Numbered from the stretch's first letter, positions 1 to 9,094 are shown. The stretch is DNA of 64,000 bases from Staphylococcus hominis subsp. hominis (GCF_002901845.1 NZ_PPQE01000021.1:1-64000), one strand, 5' to 3'. Notes: generated by a model not told the origin, from the letters alone. Numbers and translations are program-made.

Positions 1-2394
1 CTCAGTTGTTGGGTCACCGTAATCTTTTGTAACCTCGTCTGTTGTTGGTTGGTATGATTTCTCTTGAGTAGCAACTACGAATGAATCAGAACCTACATCT
101 TTACCACCTGAAACAAGATAAACTGTATAAACATCCCCGGCTTTTGCAGAATTAGGAACTACAAATGTACCTTTTTGTTCACCATCAGTATATGAAGTAA
201 TGTCATCCGTTGTTTGAACTATATTACCATTGCTATCTCTCCACTCTATATGAGTTGGAAGTGGTGATAATTGTGAACCGCTTAAATCAATATTAACCGT
301 GTCACCAGGTTGTGCTGGTTGTGTAGTGTTATTGTAATTCACAATATCAATTTTAGTATCTGTTGTCGGAACTAATGCAAAGTTTACATTATACCATCCA
401 CCCTTGGCTGGTTTAGCAACTGGTGTTGTTTGAGGCGTAAATGATAAATCTGAATTTGCTCCAGTAAAAATTGGTGAGGTAAATGAAGAATATCCTAGTA
501 CTTTTTCTCCATCGGGATTCATTACATAACCATAAATATAATCATTGTTAATTTTTGTATCTGTTGGGAAGTGAATAGTATAATATCCATCCGCATTTGT
601 CTCACCATAAACTGTTGCTGAAATGTATTCAGGATGATCTGTTAATAAAGTTCTTGCTGCGTCTACTTGTTCTGATTTTGGTAAACTTTCCACTTGATTT
701 TTATATGCTTGAACACCTTCATCAGTTAAAGATGAAAATACAACAGTATAACCATCTGCTATTCTATCACTTGCAGCTGGGTTGTAGCTTGGACCAGTTG
801 CTGAGTTAGCTAAATCTCCACCAGTTCCTGTTTCTAACCATACACGACCCTGTATAGAGTTTGAAGAAAGTGGACTATCAACGCCTTGAGTATCATGAAT
901 CCACTCAGATTGTGGTCGAGTCATATATTCACCATCAGGTTCAACACCCATAAAGATACCTGTACGTTGCATATTTGTACCTATTAATGGGAACTGGCCA
1001 ATATTATTACTAGTAACTGAATTTACATACGAACCTGGTAAAAAACCGCCTGCTGTACGTAACATTGTTGCTGTATTTCCGTTTTTAGTTTTAAAATCTT
1101 CAATCCAGATACGATAGTATTGTCCACTAACTGCACGATACGTATGTTCTTTACCATTTGCATCTATATATGGTTCTCTTAAATCAAACGCATACGCTCC
1201 GGGCCCTACCTGTGAACCATCAGAGCTCCCAATTGAATTTGAAGTTGCTGCTTTATAAATTGGAGACGTTACACCGTCTGTATCAATCCATTGCATATAA
1301 ACAGGTGTACCTTCAGGAACCGGTGTCAATCCATTAGATATAGTTGCAGGTGTACCCTTATCAACAATCCATGCACGTCCTGATAATGTGTTCGCAGCAT
1401 TCGTTGCGTCTGTAGTTGAATTAATATAACCGTTTGCAATTGCATCAGCTTCAATGATTCTATTGTTATCATTACTAGCAACATTATCGTTTGTTGGCGT
1501 ATCGGCAGCTAACGCCATCGCAGCGAACATTCTTGGTCTTAGTGTATTTGTTGTTTCTTCATTACGTGCAGTTGCTGAATTTACGTTTAATGGTGTAGCA
1601 ACTGGTGTTTCGTTACTATTATTTGCATAATCATTTTGAATAAGTGCAGCAATAGCTTCTACTTCTGTTGCATTAGATGTATCTACTCCAACATTTTCTA
1701 GAGCTTGAACTGTATCATCACTTGATACATTTAACTCTTCAGAGATGGTTTGAATTGAAGCACTAGCTTCAGGTTGTTCAACAACATCACTAGTTGTTTC
1801 ATGTTTGTCTAATGATGATTGGTTTGTTTCTGTACTGTCATTTGCTTCTTTTTCTTCTGGTGATGATTCATCTGTTTGAGTACTTTCAGCCGCTTTTTCT
1901 TCTGCTGATGATTCATCTGTTTGAGTACTTTCAGCCGCTTTTTCTTCTGCTGATGCATCTGTTTGAGTACTTTCAGCCACTTTTTCTTCTGCTGATGATT
2001 CATCTGTTTGAGTACTTTCAGCCGCTTTTTCTTCTGCTGATAATTCATCTGTTTGAGTACTTTCAGTCGCTTTTTCTTCTGCTGATGATTCATCTGTTGT
2101 TATGTTTTCACTTGTTGCTTTTTCTTCTGGTGATGGTTGGTCTGTTGTTATGTTCTCACTTGTCGCTTTTTCTTCTGTTGATGGTTGTTCCGTTGTATCA
2201 GTAGGTGAAGATGTATTATCTTGATTTGTTACTGTTTGATCTGATTCGGCAGCTTTTGCTTCTTCCTGCCCTGCCCCAAAGATTAATGTTGCACCTACTA
2301 AAATAGATGCCGCTCCTACTGTAAATTTTCTAATTGAGTATTTGTTTTGAACATTAGGTAAGAAATCTAATCTTCTATTTGGTTTCTTTTTCAA
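1..2394 (-). CDS. YSIRK-type cell-wall surface adhesin, N-terminal part (truncated by window edge)
   Basis: Secreted surface protein; the first 798 codons are in the window. The start is a TTG at 2394, nine bases after AGGGG; the in-frame GTG at 2403 is too close to that site. The N-terminus has the [12 protein letters not shown] signal motif and ends in an AKAAE-type cleavage region. A Glu/Thr/Ser-rich stretch of about eight 15-residue repeats follows, then a folded adhesin-like region ([12 protein letters not shown] onward). At the window edge is the beginning of what looks like a Rib/alpha-like repeat ([15 protein letters not shown]). A C-terminal LPXTG is expected outside the window. It occupies the place of the sdr genes beside azo1. 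Adhesin role is family inference; the ligand is unknown. Confidence 0.85.
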   Translation of the reverse strand, partial: MKKKPNRRLDFLPNVQNKYSIRKFTVGAASILVGATLIFGAGQEEAKAAESDQTVTNQDNTSSPTDTTEQPSTEEKATSENITTDQPSPEEKATSENITTDESSAEEKATESTQTDELSAEEKAAESTQTDESSAEEKVAESTQTDASAEEKAAESTQTDESSAEEKAAESTQTDESSPEEKEANDSTETNQSSLDKHETTSDVVEQPEASASIQTISEELNVSSDDTVQALENVGVDTSNATEVEAIAALIQNDYANNSNETPVATPLNVNSATARNEETTNTLRPRMFAAMALAADTPTNDNVASNDNNRIIEADAIANGYINSTTDATNAANTLSGRAWIVDKGTPATISNGLTPVPEGTPVYMQWIDTDGVTSPIYKAATSNSIGSSDGSQVGPGAYAFDLREPYIDANGKEHTYRAVSGQYYRIWIEDFKTKNGNTATMLRTAGGFLPGSYVNSVTSNNIGQFPLIGTNMQRTGIFMGVEPDGEYMTRPQSEWIHDTQGVDSPLSSNSIQGRVWLETGTGGDLANSATGPSYNPAASDRIADGYTVVFSSLTDEGVQAYKNQVESLPKSEQVDAARTLLTDHPEYISATVYGETNADGYYTIHFPTDTKINNDYIYGYVMNPDGEKVLGYSSFTSPIFTGANSDLSFTPQTTPVAKPAKGGWYNVNFALVPTTDTKIDIVNYNNTTQPAQPGDTVNIDLSGSQLSPLPTHIEWRDSNGNIVQTTDDITSYTDGEQKGTFVVPNSAKAGDVYTVYLVSGGKDVGSDSFVVATQEKSYQPTTDEVTKDYGDPTTE
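1850..2190 (-). repeat. 45-nt tandem repeats coding 15-residue Glu/Ser/Thr units
   Basis: Imperfect tandem copies of a 45-base unit coding [15 protein letters not shown]-like peptides inside the surface protein. One copy is 42 bases (DASAEEK instead of DESSAEEK), an in-frame codon loss. The outer copies diverge ([16 protein letters not shown]). The repeats create open reading frames in other frames, which I regard as artefacts. Confidence 0.9.
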
Positions 2395-2590
2395 ATAACT
2401 CACACCCCTATTTTTCAAATTAATTGAGTACAATACTCCGATAAAAATATAACATTTTAATATTATATTGACAATACATATATTTTCGAAAAATATCAGA
2501 AATTTTAGAAAATACATGTCTTCATTGATACTAATAATTATTAAAAAAATATTAATACTTTTTTTATTTAATTTAATAAAAAAAACAAAA

Positions 2591-2614
2591 AAAGAGCGAT
2601 ATCTATCGCTCTTT
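2591..2614 (-). terminator. Rho-independent terminator downstream of azo1
   Basis: A 10-bp stem (AAAGAGCGAT/ATCGCTCTTT) with a 4-nt loop. Read on the minus strand it is followed by a long T tract, so it ends the azo1 transcript. The AT-rich DNA from 2404 to 2590 must also hold the promoter of the surface protein; I could not assign the boxes with confidence. Confidence 0.8.
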
Positions 2615-2661
2615 AAACTAGTTTCTTCTTTTATAAATGTGTTTTTTAACATTATTATAAT

Positions 2662-3228
2662 TTATTTTAAATGTTCGTACGGACTGTTATTTACAAATGA
2701 TACGATTTGATCAACAAATAATTTTGCACGTAATTGGAATTCTTCGTCATTTAAATACAGTGTACCGTCTTCTAATTTTGCATAGTCCGAATCGTGTGTT
2801 GCAATTTGTGTAGGTACAGCAATACCTAATAAACTACGAACAATGACACGTAAATGTGAGAGTGGTTCTGAACTTACGATACCGCCACTATTACCAATTA
2901 AGCCCACTGGTTTCATTTTGACATAATCCATATTAATGTGATCTAACGCATTTTTTAAAATTCCTGAGTATGAACCATGATAATTTGGCGTACCAAAAAT
3001 TAAGAAATCCGCTTCCATTGCTTTGTCCTGGAACGCTTTTGTATTCGCTTTAATTTCCTCTGTTGAATGTGTTGTTCCTGAAAAATCAAGTTGATTTAAT
3101 GGTCTTTCAGCTAAATCAAAAATATCTACGTCGACATCATGATTATCGAATTGTCCTGTTAAATATTTAGCTAGTGCATTGGTATGTGAACCTACTTGTG
3201 CACTTCCTACTACAATAAGTCCTTTCAT
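2662..3228 (-). CDS. azo1: NADPH-dependent flavodoxin-like azoreductase
   Basis: Cytosolic 188-residue reductase of the NADPH-dependent FMN reductase family; it closely matches my memory of S. aureus Azo1, also 188 residues (MKGLI...GSAQV start, SPYEHLK end). Visible landmarks are the N-terminal beta strand plus phosphate-binding loop ([10 protein letters not shown]), the [11 protein letters not shown] segment typical of flavodoxin-fold reductases, and GLIGNSGG. It reduces azo compounds and possibly quinones with NADPH. It is monocistronic with its own terminator. Its position between the surface-protein locus and the Cof-type phosphatase is the usual staphylococcal order. Confidence 0.93.
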   Translation of the reverse strand: MKGLIVVGSAQVGSHTNALAKYLTGQFDNHDVDVDIFDLAERPLNQLDFSGTTHSTEEIKANTKAFQDKAMEADFLIFGTPNYHGSYSGILKNALDHINMDYVKMKPVGLIGNSGGIVSSEPLSHLRVIVRSLLGIAVPTQIATHDSDYAKLEDGTLYLNDEEFQLRAKLFVDQIVSFVNNSPYEHLK

Positions 3229-3255
3229 TTCGTTCTAACACCTTTTCAATATTAT

Positions 3256-4122
3256 TTATTTCTCTTCAGTTAAAACTTTCATAATTGCTTTACCTACACC
3301 ACTATGTTCATTGGTATCTGTAACCAATTTAGCTATAGCTTTCACTTCGGGCATCGCATTGTCCATCGCAACAGGATAGCCTACGCGTTCAAGCATGGAT
3401 ACATCGTTTAAATTATCTCCTAACGCCATGACATCTTGTAAGTCAATACGAAGTTGATTAGCAATCGTTTCTAATGCAATTCCTTTTTGAGCATCTGAAT
3501 GCGTAATTTCTAAATTACCACGTGATGATGATGAAATAGCAAGACTTGATATGGCCGATAATTCTTTTCCAATACGTTCAATTTTTTCAAGATCTGGATT
3601 AAACGCCAGTACTTTCATTATCAGTTCGCCTGGAATATCTTCAATATCCTTGTAATTATCGACAATTTTGAGTGTACCGTTATCTATACGTTTTTGAATC
3701 CCTGCTTTAATCTTTTCAACATCACCTTGTTGGCCTGCATTTCTTGCAATATCTAAATAGATATCTAAATCACGTGTTGGATCTTCTGTATAAATCCCTC
3801 TATTCGTATACACTTGGTAGTACACGTCTTCTCGATCAAGAATCGCTTTAATTCGTTCTACTAATTCATGATTTAAATGAGAGGTATTCATAATATTGAA
3901 TGATTCATCACGTACTTCTGCACCATTTAAACAAATATAAGGCACTTTTAAATCTGTTTCAGCCATGGGCGTGCTTGCTTCATAAAACGCACGACCCGTT
4001 GCAATGACTACTGTAATCCCTTTTGATTGAGCATATTTAATCGCATTAATATTTTCTTCTGAAATTTCATGTGCTGCATTTAACAGTGTCCCATCCATAT
4101 CTGTTGCAATCAGTTTAATCAT
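3256..4122 (-). CDS. Cof-type HAD-IIB family phosphatase
   Basis: 288-residue cytosolic hydrolase. HAD motif I is DMDGT at residues 8-12 with the nucleophile Asp8. Motif II is VVIATGR near residue 36-42, a Lys in the DAQKGIAL segment gives motif III, and motif IV is ALGDNLNDVSML. The central cap is the C2B type of the Cof family, whose members dephosphorylate sugar phosphates or FMN/PLP-like substrates. The substrate cannot be told from sequence. It lies 27 bases upstream of azo1 on the same strand and could be co-transcribed with it. Confidence 0.92.
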   Translation of the reverse strand: MIKLIATDMDGTLLNAAHEISEENINAIKYAQSKGITVVIATGRAFYEASTPMAETDLKVPYICLNGAEVRDESFNIMNTSHLNHELVERIKAILDREDVYYQVYTNRGIYTEDPTRDLDIYLDIARNAGQQGDVEKIKAGIQKRIDNGTLKIVDNYKDIEDIPGELIMKVLAFNPDLEKIERIGKELSAISSLAISSSSRGNLEITHSDAQKGIALETIANQLRIDLQDVMALGDNLNDVSMLERVGYPVAMDNAMPEVKAIAKLVTDTNEHSGVGKAIMKVLTEEK

Positions 4123-4239
4123 GCCGTTACCTCATTTCATTAGCTAAACTTACAGCTATTATATTTTAGAACATACATATTCAGTGAACACAATTACAAA
4201 ATTTAAATTTGTTTTACCGTTCCTATTTTAACAAATTTA

Positions 4240-4740
<501 letters not shown>

Positions 4741-4791
4741 TTACTTATGATAAAATACTCAATGTCTATTTTAACATTTGGAGATGTAATT

Positions 4792-5409
4792 ATGAATAAA
4801 CCATTTATTGCAATAGAAGGTCCGATTGGCGTTGGCAAATCGTCTCTTACTCATAAAATTAGCCAAACCTTTAATTATTATGAAGAAAATGAAATCATTA
4901 ATGAAAACCCCTTTCTCTCTGATTTTTATGATGATATTTCAAAATGGAGTTTTCAAACTGAAATGTTCTTCCTTTGTAATCGTTATAAACAAGCACAAGA
5001 TATTGCAAAAATTAATCAAGGTGTGGTAAGTGATTACCATATTTATAAAAATAAAATATTTGCGCGCAATACACTTAACGAATCAGAATTTGATAAATTC
5101 AATCGTATTTTCAATATTTTAACTGAAGATCTTGAATTACCTAATATGATTATCTTTTTAGATGCTGATTTAGATGTACTGAAACGTCGCATTGCTAAAC
5201 GTAATCGTAGTTTTGAACATCAAATTGAAGATAGCTACTTACTTAATTTAAAAAAGGATTATTTATCATTTTATGAAACATTAAAAAATGAAGGTGCTAA
5301 TGTGATTTTAATCGACACTTCTGATTTAGATTTTGTGCAAAATGAATCAGATTATCAATTGATTTTAAACCAAATTAAACCCATGATAGGAGATATAACA
5401 TATGAATAA
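4792..5409 (+). CDS. Deoxynucleoside kinase (dAdo/dGuo kinase family), first copy
   Basis: 205-residue nucleoside salvage enzyme that phosphorylates deoxynucleosides with ATP. The P-loop is GPIGVGKSS at residues 10-18, the substrate-fold motif is KWSFQTEMFFLCNRY, and LID arginines occur in KRRIAKRNR. The start at ATG 4792 follows GGAG by eight bases. It overlaps the next kinase gene by 8 bases, indicating translational coupling. The DRS-like motif seen in the second copy is here SDYHIYK, so the two probably differ in substrate. Which deoxynucleoside each uses cannot be decided from sequence. Confidence 0.9.
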   Translation: MNKPFIAIEGPIGVGKSSLTHKISQTFNYYEENEIINENPFLSDFYDDISKWSFQTEMFFLCNRYKQAQDIAKINQGVVSDYHIYKNKIFARNTLNESEFDKFNRIFNILTEDLELPNMIIFLDADLDVLKRRIAKRNRSFEHQIEDSYLLNLKKDYLSFYETLKNEGANVILIDTSDLDFVQNESDYQLILNQIKPMIGDITYE

Positions 5410-6064
5410 TTACGGTATCCCTCAAAATGCAATTATTACAATTGCTGGAACGGTAGGCGTAGGAAAATCTACATTAACCCAAGCGCTTGCTGATAAACTC
5501 AATTTCAGAACTTCATTTGAAAATGTAGACCATAACCCCTACTTAGATAAATTCTATAATGATTTTGAACGTTGGAGTTTCCATCTGCAAATTTATTTTT
5601 TAGCTGAACGTTTTAAAGAACAAAAACGCATGTTTGAATACGGAGGAGGCTTTATACAAGATCGTTCTATTTATGAAGATGTTGATATTTTCGCAAAAAT
5701 GCATGAAGAACAAGGAACAATGAGTAAAGAAGATTTTAAAACTTACTCGGAATTATTTGAAGCAATGGTTATGACGCCCTATTTCCCTAAACCAGACGTT
5801 TTAATTTATTTAGATTGTGATTATGATGAAGTAATCGACCGTATTCATCAACGTGGCCGCGATATGGAAATGAATACTGATCCGGTATATTGGAAAAAGT
5901 TATTTAAACGCTATGAAAATTGGATTAACAATTTTAATGCTTGTCCAGTCGTAAGAGTGAATATTAATGAATATGATATTCATGAAAACCCTGACTCTTT
6001 AGATCCAATTATCGACAAAATTGCACATATTATTCAAACATATCGAAATGTAGATCATCGATAA
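5402..6064 (+). CDS. Deoxynucleoside kinase (dAdo/dGuo kinase family), second copy
   Basis: 220-residue paralogue of the preceding kinase, in the same two-gene operon. The P-loop is GTVGVGKST (residues 16-24), the catalytic DRSIYED motif is present, and the family motif is RWSFHLQIYFLAERF. The tail carries the LID segment DRIHQRGRDME. It probably forms a dimer with its partner, as reported for paired deoxynucleoside kinases in other Firmicutes; that part is inference. It starts inside the end of the upstream gene, so expression is coupled. Confidence 0.92.
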   Translation: MNNYGIPQNAIITIAGTVGVGKSTLTQALADKLNFRTSFENVDHNPYLDKFYNDFERWSFHLQIYFLAERFKEQKRMFEYGGGFIQDRSIYEDVDIFAKMHEEQGTMSKEDFKTYSELFEAMVMTPYFPKPDVLIYLDCDYDEVIDRIHQRGRDMEMNTDPVYWKKLFKRYENWINNFNACPVVRVNINEYDIHENPDSLDPIIDKIAHIIQTYRNVDHR

Positions 6065-6069
6065 AAAAA

Positions 6070-6089
6070 GAGACAGACTTTACTGTCTC
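6070..6089 (-). terminator. Hairpin terminator between convergent genes
   Basis: A 7-bp stem (GAGACAG/CTGTCTC) with a 6-nt loop directly after the second kinase stop codon. On the minus strand a run of T follows, so it can end the HAD phosphatase transcript from the right. On the plus strand the T run is absent, so its use for the kinase operon is uncertain. Confidence 0.6.
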
Positions 6090-6094
6090 ATCTA

Positions 6095-6155
6095 GGCAAG
6101 AAGGATTGAATTAAACATGGGTATAAATACATGTTTAATTTAGTCCTTGGCTGCC
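6095..6155. repeat. Imperfect inverted repeat, about 60 nt
   Basis: A 10-bp perfect core (ATTAAACATG/CATGTTTAAT, arms 6110-6119 and 6130-6139) sits within weaker outer pairing between GGCAAGAAGGA and TCCTTGGCTGCC. It lies in the 140-bp gap between convergent genes. It could be a second terminator or a residue of a small mobile element. No coding sequence is seen. Confidence 0.55.
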
Positions 6156-6205
6156 AACATGTTATAAATATAGAAATAACCATTGATACTTTAATCTCTT
6201 TTTGT

Positions 6206-6907
6206 TTAATTATTTTGTGTATATTTTTTTAATACTTCTGGTACACTCACAGCTGTTTCAATTACGTAATCAGCATCCACAAGTTCCTCTTTTTTTGCGA
6301 TACCACTTAATACACCAATGGCTAGACCTAATTTTGCATTCACTTTAGTCTTCATATCATTATTTGTGTCACCTACGATGGCTACATCTTCCGGTTTAAC
6401 ATCATAATGATCAAAAAGTGGCTTAAGAACTTCAGGATTGGGTTTTTCAGCCGCATGCGCTTCAGTAGAAATGACTAAATCAAACGCATCTTTAGAATGT
6501 GTTTCTTCTAAAAATTGTGTCACTCCTTTTTCAGAGTCACTAGTCACAATACCAATTTTATAGCCTTCTTGTCGTAATGATTGAATCATATCATAAACGC
6601 CATCTATCCAGTTATTTTCTGGTTCACGACTATCTACTAATGCTTGACTTGTATCACGCGTCCATTTAGAAACATCTTTTCCAGATTCATCATTAAATGC
6701 ATGAACAATTTCATCTAACGATCCTGAACCCATAACAGAATCCGGACTAATCGTATCTTTAACAACGCCTAGTTTGCGAAGCGTTGCTTCTTTATTTGCT
6801 ACAGGAAATGTCTCTAGGAAACTATTTACCAGGCGTACGCCAATTTTTTCCCAACTATGATCAAATTCAATTAATGTACCATCTTTATCAAATAATATCC
6901 ATTCCAT
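6206..6907 (-). CDS. HAD-family hydrolase, phosphoglycolate phosphatase-like
   Basis: 233-residue HAD subfamily IA enzyme. Motif I is FDKDGTL (Asp7 nucleophile), motif II is IVTSDS, the motif III Lys is in AAEKPNP, and motif IV is AIVGDTNNDMKT. The helical C1 cap lies between residues 15 and 90. Such enzymes dephosphorylate small metabolites; the true substrate is not visible. In the S. aureus order the homologue sits next to ilvE; here about 15 kb of accessory DNA separates them. Confidence 0.9.
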   Translation of the reverse strand: MEWILFDKDGTLIEFDHSWEKIGVRLVNSFLETFPVANKEATLRKLGVVKDTISPDSVMGSGSLDEIVHAFNDESGKDVSKWTRDTSQALVDSREPENNWIDGVYDMIQSLRQEGYKIGIVTSDSEKGVTQFLEETHSKDAFDLVISTEAHAAEKPNPEVLKPLFDHYDVKPEDVAIVGDTNNDMKTKVNAKLGLAIGVLSGIAKKEELVDADYVIETAVSVPEVLKKYTQNN

Positions 6908-6993
6908 TTATATATACACTCCTTATTTTGTATTTCATTGTAATATACATTGTTCTTTTAAGTATAGTAAAAGAACTGCTTAGCATAGGTTTA

Positions 6994-7113
6994 TAAAAAA
7001 AGCCATACCTCTCTAGGTATGACTCAACTAAGAATATATAAAACTAGTTTTGAATAACGTTGGCATTACTATGCCTCAACGGGAATAAGACTATGTGTAA
7101 GGGAATAGTCTCT
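6994..7113 (-). ncRNA. Small RNA candidate with UUCCC loop (copy outside the island)
   Basis: On the minus strand a sigma-A promoter can be read: TAGACA at 7143-7148, 17 bases, TATGAT at 7120-7125. The predicted RNA starts near 7113 with a hairpin (AGACTAT/ATAGTCT, 7088-7111) whose loop reads UCCCUUACAC. A second hairpin is at 7058-7081. A terminator follows at 7001-7024 (CATACCT/AGGTATG) with a U tract. UCCC loops are typical of staphylococcal Rsa-type RNAs that pair with ribosome binding sites. A related RNA lies at 13088-13182 inside the island. No expression evidence. Confidence 0.6.
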
Positions 7114-7189
7114 AAAAATATCATACATCACTTCATTTTTATTGTCTACAACAAGTTGATAAGTATCAACATTCTATTTCATTATATAT

Positions 7190-7420
7190 TTATAATCTTA
7201 CAGGTGCTATATTAAAAAATTCTACTTTTCCACAGTTTTTGCATTCTGTAATAAATGTTTTAATATTTGATGTTTCAGTATCGTCAGAAACTGGAGAAAA
7301 TACAAATTTATCTTTATGATATTTAATTTTAGGTGCTATACAACATGTATCACGATGTTTTTTCTTATGAAAATCAGAAATTATTTCAATTTCCTTGTTT
7401 GAATATTTAACTTCAGTCAT
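7190..7420 (-). CDS. Small Cys-containing hypothetical protein
   Basis: 76 residues if translation begins at ATG 7420 (MTEVKYSNKE), which has GAGGTG six bases upstream; an ATG three codons earlier overlaps that site. I do not recognise the family. One CXXC (TECKNCGKVEFF) near the C-terminus and a CC pair near residue 29 could bind metal, but a full zinc-ribbon set of four spaced cysteines is not obvious. It is in the strip between the chromosomal HAD gene and the island, with no operon partner. Confidence 0.6.
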   Translation of the reverse strand: MTEVKYSNKEIEIISDFHKKKHRDTCCIAPKIKYHKDKFVFSPVSDDTETSNIKTFITECKNCGKVEFFNIAPVRL

Positions 7421-7550
7421 TGTCATCACCTCTTATTTAATGTGTCTTAACTTTATCATAAACGATTAAAAAATTGTGCACAATTCCTTAATTGTTTACT
7501 TTTAATACCTAAATGTTAATTCGCTACAATTTAAATTATATATTAAGAAA

Positions 7551-7591
7551 CACGCTTCTTATTTAGTAACTATATCTAAATAAAAAGCGTG
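7551..7591 (-). terminator. Long-stem terminator downstream of the small peptide gene
   Basis: A 16-bp nearly perfect stem (CACGCTTCTTATTTAG against CTAAATAAAAAGCGTG, one mismatch) with a 9-nt loop. Read on the minus strand it is followed by a T-rich tract, so it would terminate a transcript from the peptide gene at 7647-7727. Confidence 0.7.
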
Positions 7592-7646
7592 CTTTACTAG
7601 TATTTAATGAAAATATATATTCAATTCGATTAGGGGGAACAATTAA

Positions 7647-7727
7647 TTAATTTCTCGGTTCACCATTTACAAGAATACCACTTACTAAATCATATACTTT
7701 TTTAATGAAACTAAAGATATCTAACAT
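7647..7727 (-). CDS. 26-residue amphipathic peptide, PSM-like candidate
   Basis: AAGGAG lies nine bases before ATG 7727, and the frame codes MLDIFSFIKKVYDLVSG then ILVNGEPRN before TAA. Hydrophobic residues (L2, I4, F5, F7, I8, V11, Y12, L14, V15, I18-V20) and polar residues (D3, S6, K10, D13, G17) alternate with helical spacing, giving an amphipathic helix like delta-toxin and alpha-type phenol-soluble modulins. There is no signal peptide, as in PSMs. The NGEPRN tail is unusual. A terminator follows at 7551-7591. Function is inference; a membrane-acting type I toxin is the main alternative. Confidence 0.55.
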   Translation of the reverse strand: MLDIFSFIKKVYDLVSGILVNGEPRN

Positions 7728-8112
7728 GGTTTTCATCTCCTTAAATATGTTTACAACTAATAGTTTAGTACATATTTTAATTTATAGGGGATTTCTGCCT
7801 AAATTGATATGATTCATGCTAAAGTGTCTTGATTTCCCTATTATTTCATATTAAATGTTGCCTAGAAGTCCAAATTATTCATCAAATTCCAAAAAAATGA
7901 AAAAGATGTATTGAAAAATAATAGAAAATTTGCCTTATTGCTTTTATATCTATAAGTGGTTTAATTAATAGATAATACAGTGATTATAACCTTCACTAAA
8001 AAAATGAATGAACTGATTCATCAAATTCTATAACATATCTTTATGATATACTATTGAGTAATTTTAACAATGATATTCATCATATCATTACTAAAAATGA
8101 AAGGATATATTC
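7728..8112. other. AT-rich gap without recognisable gene
   Basis: About 385 bases of AT-rich DNA. It must include the promoter of the minus-strand peptide on its left and of the plus-strand membrane protein on its right. I see no open frame with a ribosome binding site, apart from very short ones such as an 8-residue frame at about 8013. Confidence 0.5.
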
Positions 8113-8379
8113 ATGTTAATCGTTATTTTTATTTTATTCGGAATTGGAATTGGATTATTTATATTTAGTTTCTTCTTAGCACAAAATGAAGGACTCGCTT
8201 ATAAAACAATTAGCAGAGGGTTTTCTGCACTATTTGTATCACTTGGTATCTTGATGAAACTTGAATTAAATATATATCGTATTAATTACTCTAAGATTAT
8301 CCAAATCACTGATAAAAATTGGAGCCAGATAATCAAACAGATCAAAATCATAATTAGTATTACTTTCATTGAAACTTAG
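8113..8379 (+). CDS. Small membrane protein of unknown function
   Basis: 88 residues; ATG 8113 is preceded by AAAGGA. The first 24 residues form one transmembrane helix (MLIVIFILFGIGIGLFIFSF), a second hydrophobic stretch runs around 38-50, and the C-terminal third is Lys/Ile-rich. I do not recognise the family. The stop codon lies in the first base pairs of a plus-strand terminator. The same terminator and downstream block recur at 12604-12965 in the island, but there without an intact copy of this gene. Confidence 0.6.
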   Translation: MLIVIFILFGIGIGLFIFSFFLAQNEGLAYKTISRGFSALFVSLGILMKLELNIYRINYSKIIQITDKNWSQIIKQIKIIISITFIET

Positions 8380-8822
8380 TCTTACTAGTCGTGTACTAGC
8401 GAGGCTTTTTTCACATACAAAAAGGGGCTTTATGCCCCTAAAGATCTATATCATTTAAATGAATTTCATATGCTGAGATTACCTAAGTAATAATGGTATT
8501 AGGTATATGGTATTTGTAATAGAAGAAAAACACTAAGTCAAGGGTCGTCATTTAGGTAATCTCATTACTTATTATTACATAATAAAATTTAATTATCTAT
8601 ACTATTGAAATAAAAAAATAATATTTTTTACATTTAAATCTAATTAATTATTAAAATGATAAAAAATTGTTTATCTTTATTTGTAAAGGGTATAATTTAA
8701 TTCGCAGAATATTTCGTTATAATATTTTGCTCCTTATTTATTTTACATCACCACTCTTACTTAGTTCGACATAAGCTATGTTAAGAGTGGTTTCTTTATA
8801 CAAAAAGGAAGCCAACTCACTT
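8368..8822 (+). repeat. Duplicated structured non-coding block, copy 1 (outside the island)
   Basis: Ordered parts shared with 12604-12965 are: the plus-strand terminator; a minus-strand terminator around AGGGGC/GCCCCT (8423-8439); a long-range inverted repeat GAGATTACCTAA/TTAGGTAATCTC (8475-8486 and 8552-8563); an AT-rich stretch; and a second plus-strand terminator CCACTCTTA/TAAGAGTGG (8751-8790). There are no open frames with a ribosome binding site. In the other copy the repeat reads GAGATTG with CAATCTC, a compensatory A-T to G-C change, which suggests the fold is kept under selection. Confidence 0.7.
8379..8412 (+). terminator. Terminator of the small membrane protein gene
   Basis: An 11-bp stem (GTCTTACTAGT/ACTAGCGAGGC, with one mismatch and two G-T pairs) followed by T6. 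The counterpart at 12617-12648 is perfectly paired (ACTAGTGAGAC), so several stem positions changed in a pairing-preserving way. Confidence 0.8.
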
Positions 8823-8858
8823 TTTGATATACCCCCAAAAGTTGTTCTAAAATAAAAA

Positions 8859-8942
8859 ACAACAAGATAGAAACCGCGTGGTTATAACGTTTCCAGCTTG
8901 TTGTTATAAGTTATTTATATTCCGGCACAATAACTCTCCAAC
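8859..8942. other. attL: duplicated ilvE 3' end and terminator
   Basis: About 84 bp match 22730-22813 with seven or so differences. The last 20 bases (CGGCACAATAACTCTCCAAC, 8923-8942) are identical in both copies and are the probable crossover core. On the minus strand this copy codes the displaced end of ilvE (IVPEYK, stop at 8911-8913) followed by the ilvE-type terminator hairpin. It is the original chromosomal ilvE tail cut off by integration. Confidence 0.9.
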
Positions 8943-9040
8943 AATAAATATATTTTATATGTATTTATGACTATTTATAAACGTTGTTATATTAGGTTTA
9001 CTTAGTGTTATCTTTACTTATATTTAATATATATTTTTAA

Positions 9041-9064
9041 ATAACGTATTCAAAACGTATTCAA
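9041..9064. promoter_or_regulatory. Integrase arm-type direct repeats, left end
   Basis: Two copies of AACGTATTCA with 11-bp period (9043-9052 and 9054-9063). The same 24-bp arrangement is found at 22687-22710 near the other end, each about 85-100 bp from the core. This is the layout of arm-binding sites of a tyrosine recombinase. Confidence 0.8.
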
Positions 9065-9071
9065 AATAAAA

Positions 9072-9094
9072 AACGCCACTCAATGAGTGACGTT
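9072..9094 (-). terminator. Terminator of the candidate defence operon
   Basis: Stem AACGCCACTC/GAGTGACGTT with a 3-nt loop and one internal mismatch, followed on the minus strand by a T tract. It is 28 bases beyond the stop codon of the cyclase-like gene. Confidence 0.8.

Noticed and set aside
1794-2204. Open frames on both strands over the surface-protein repeats
   Set aside because: They arise from repetition of the 45-bp unit in other frames, have no ribosome binding site and low-complexity Leu/Phe or Lys/Gln composition.
2468-2710. Plus-strand 80-codon frame
   Set aside because: Lies in AT-rich promoter and terminator DNA, no ribosome binding site, and runs into the azo1 terminator and gene end.
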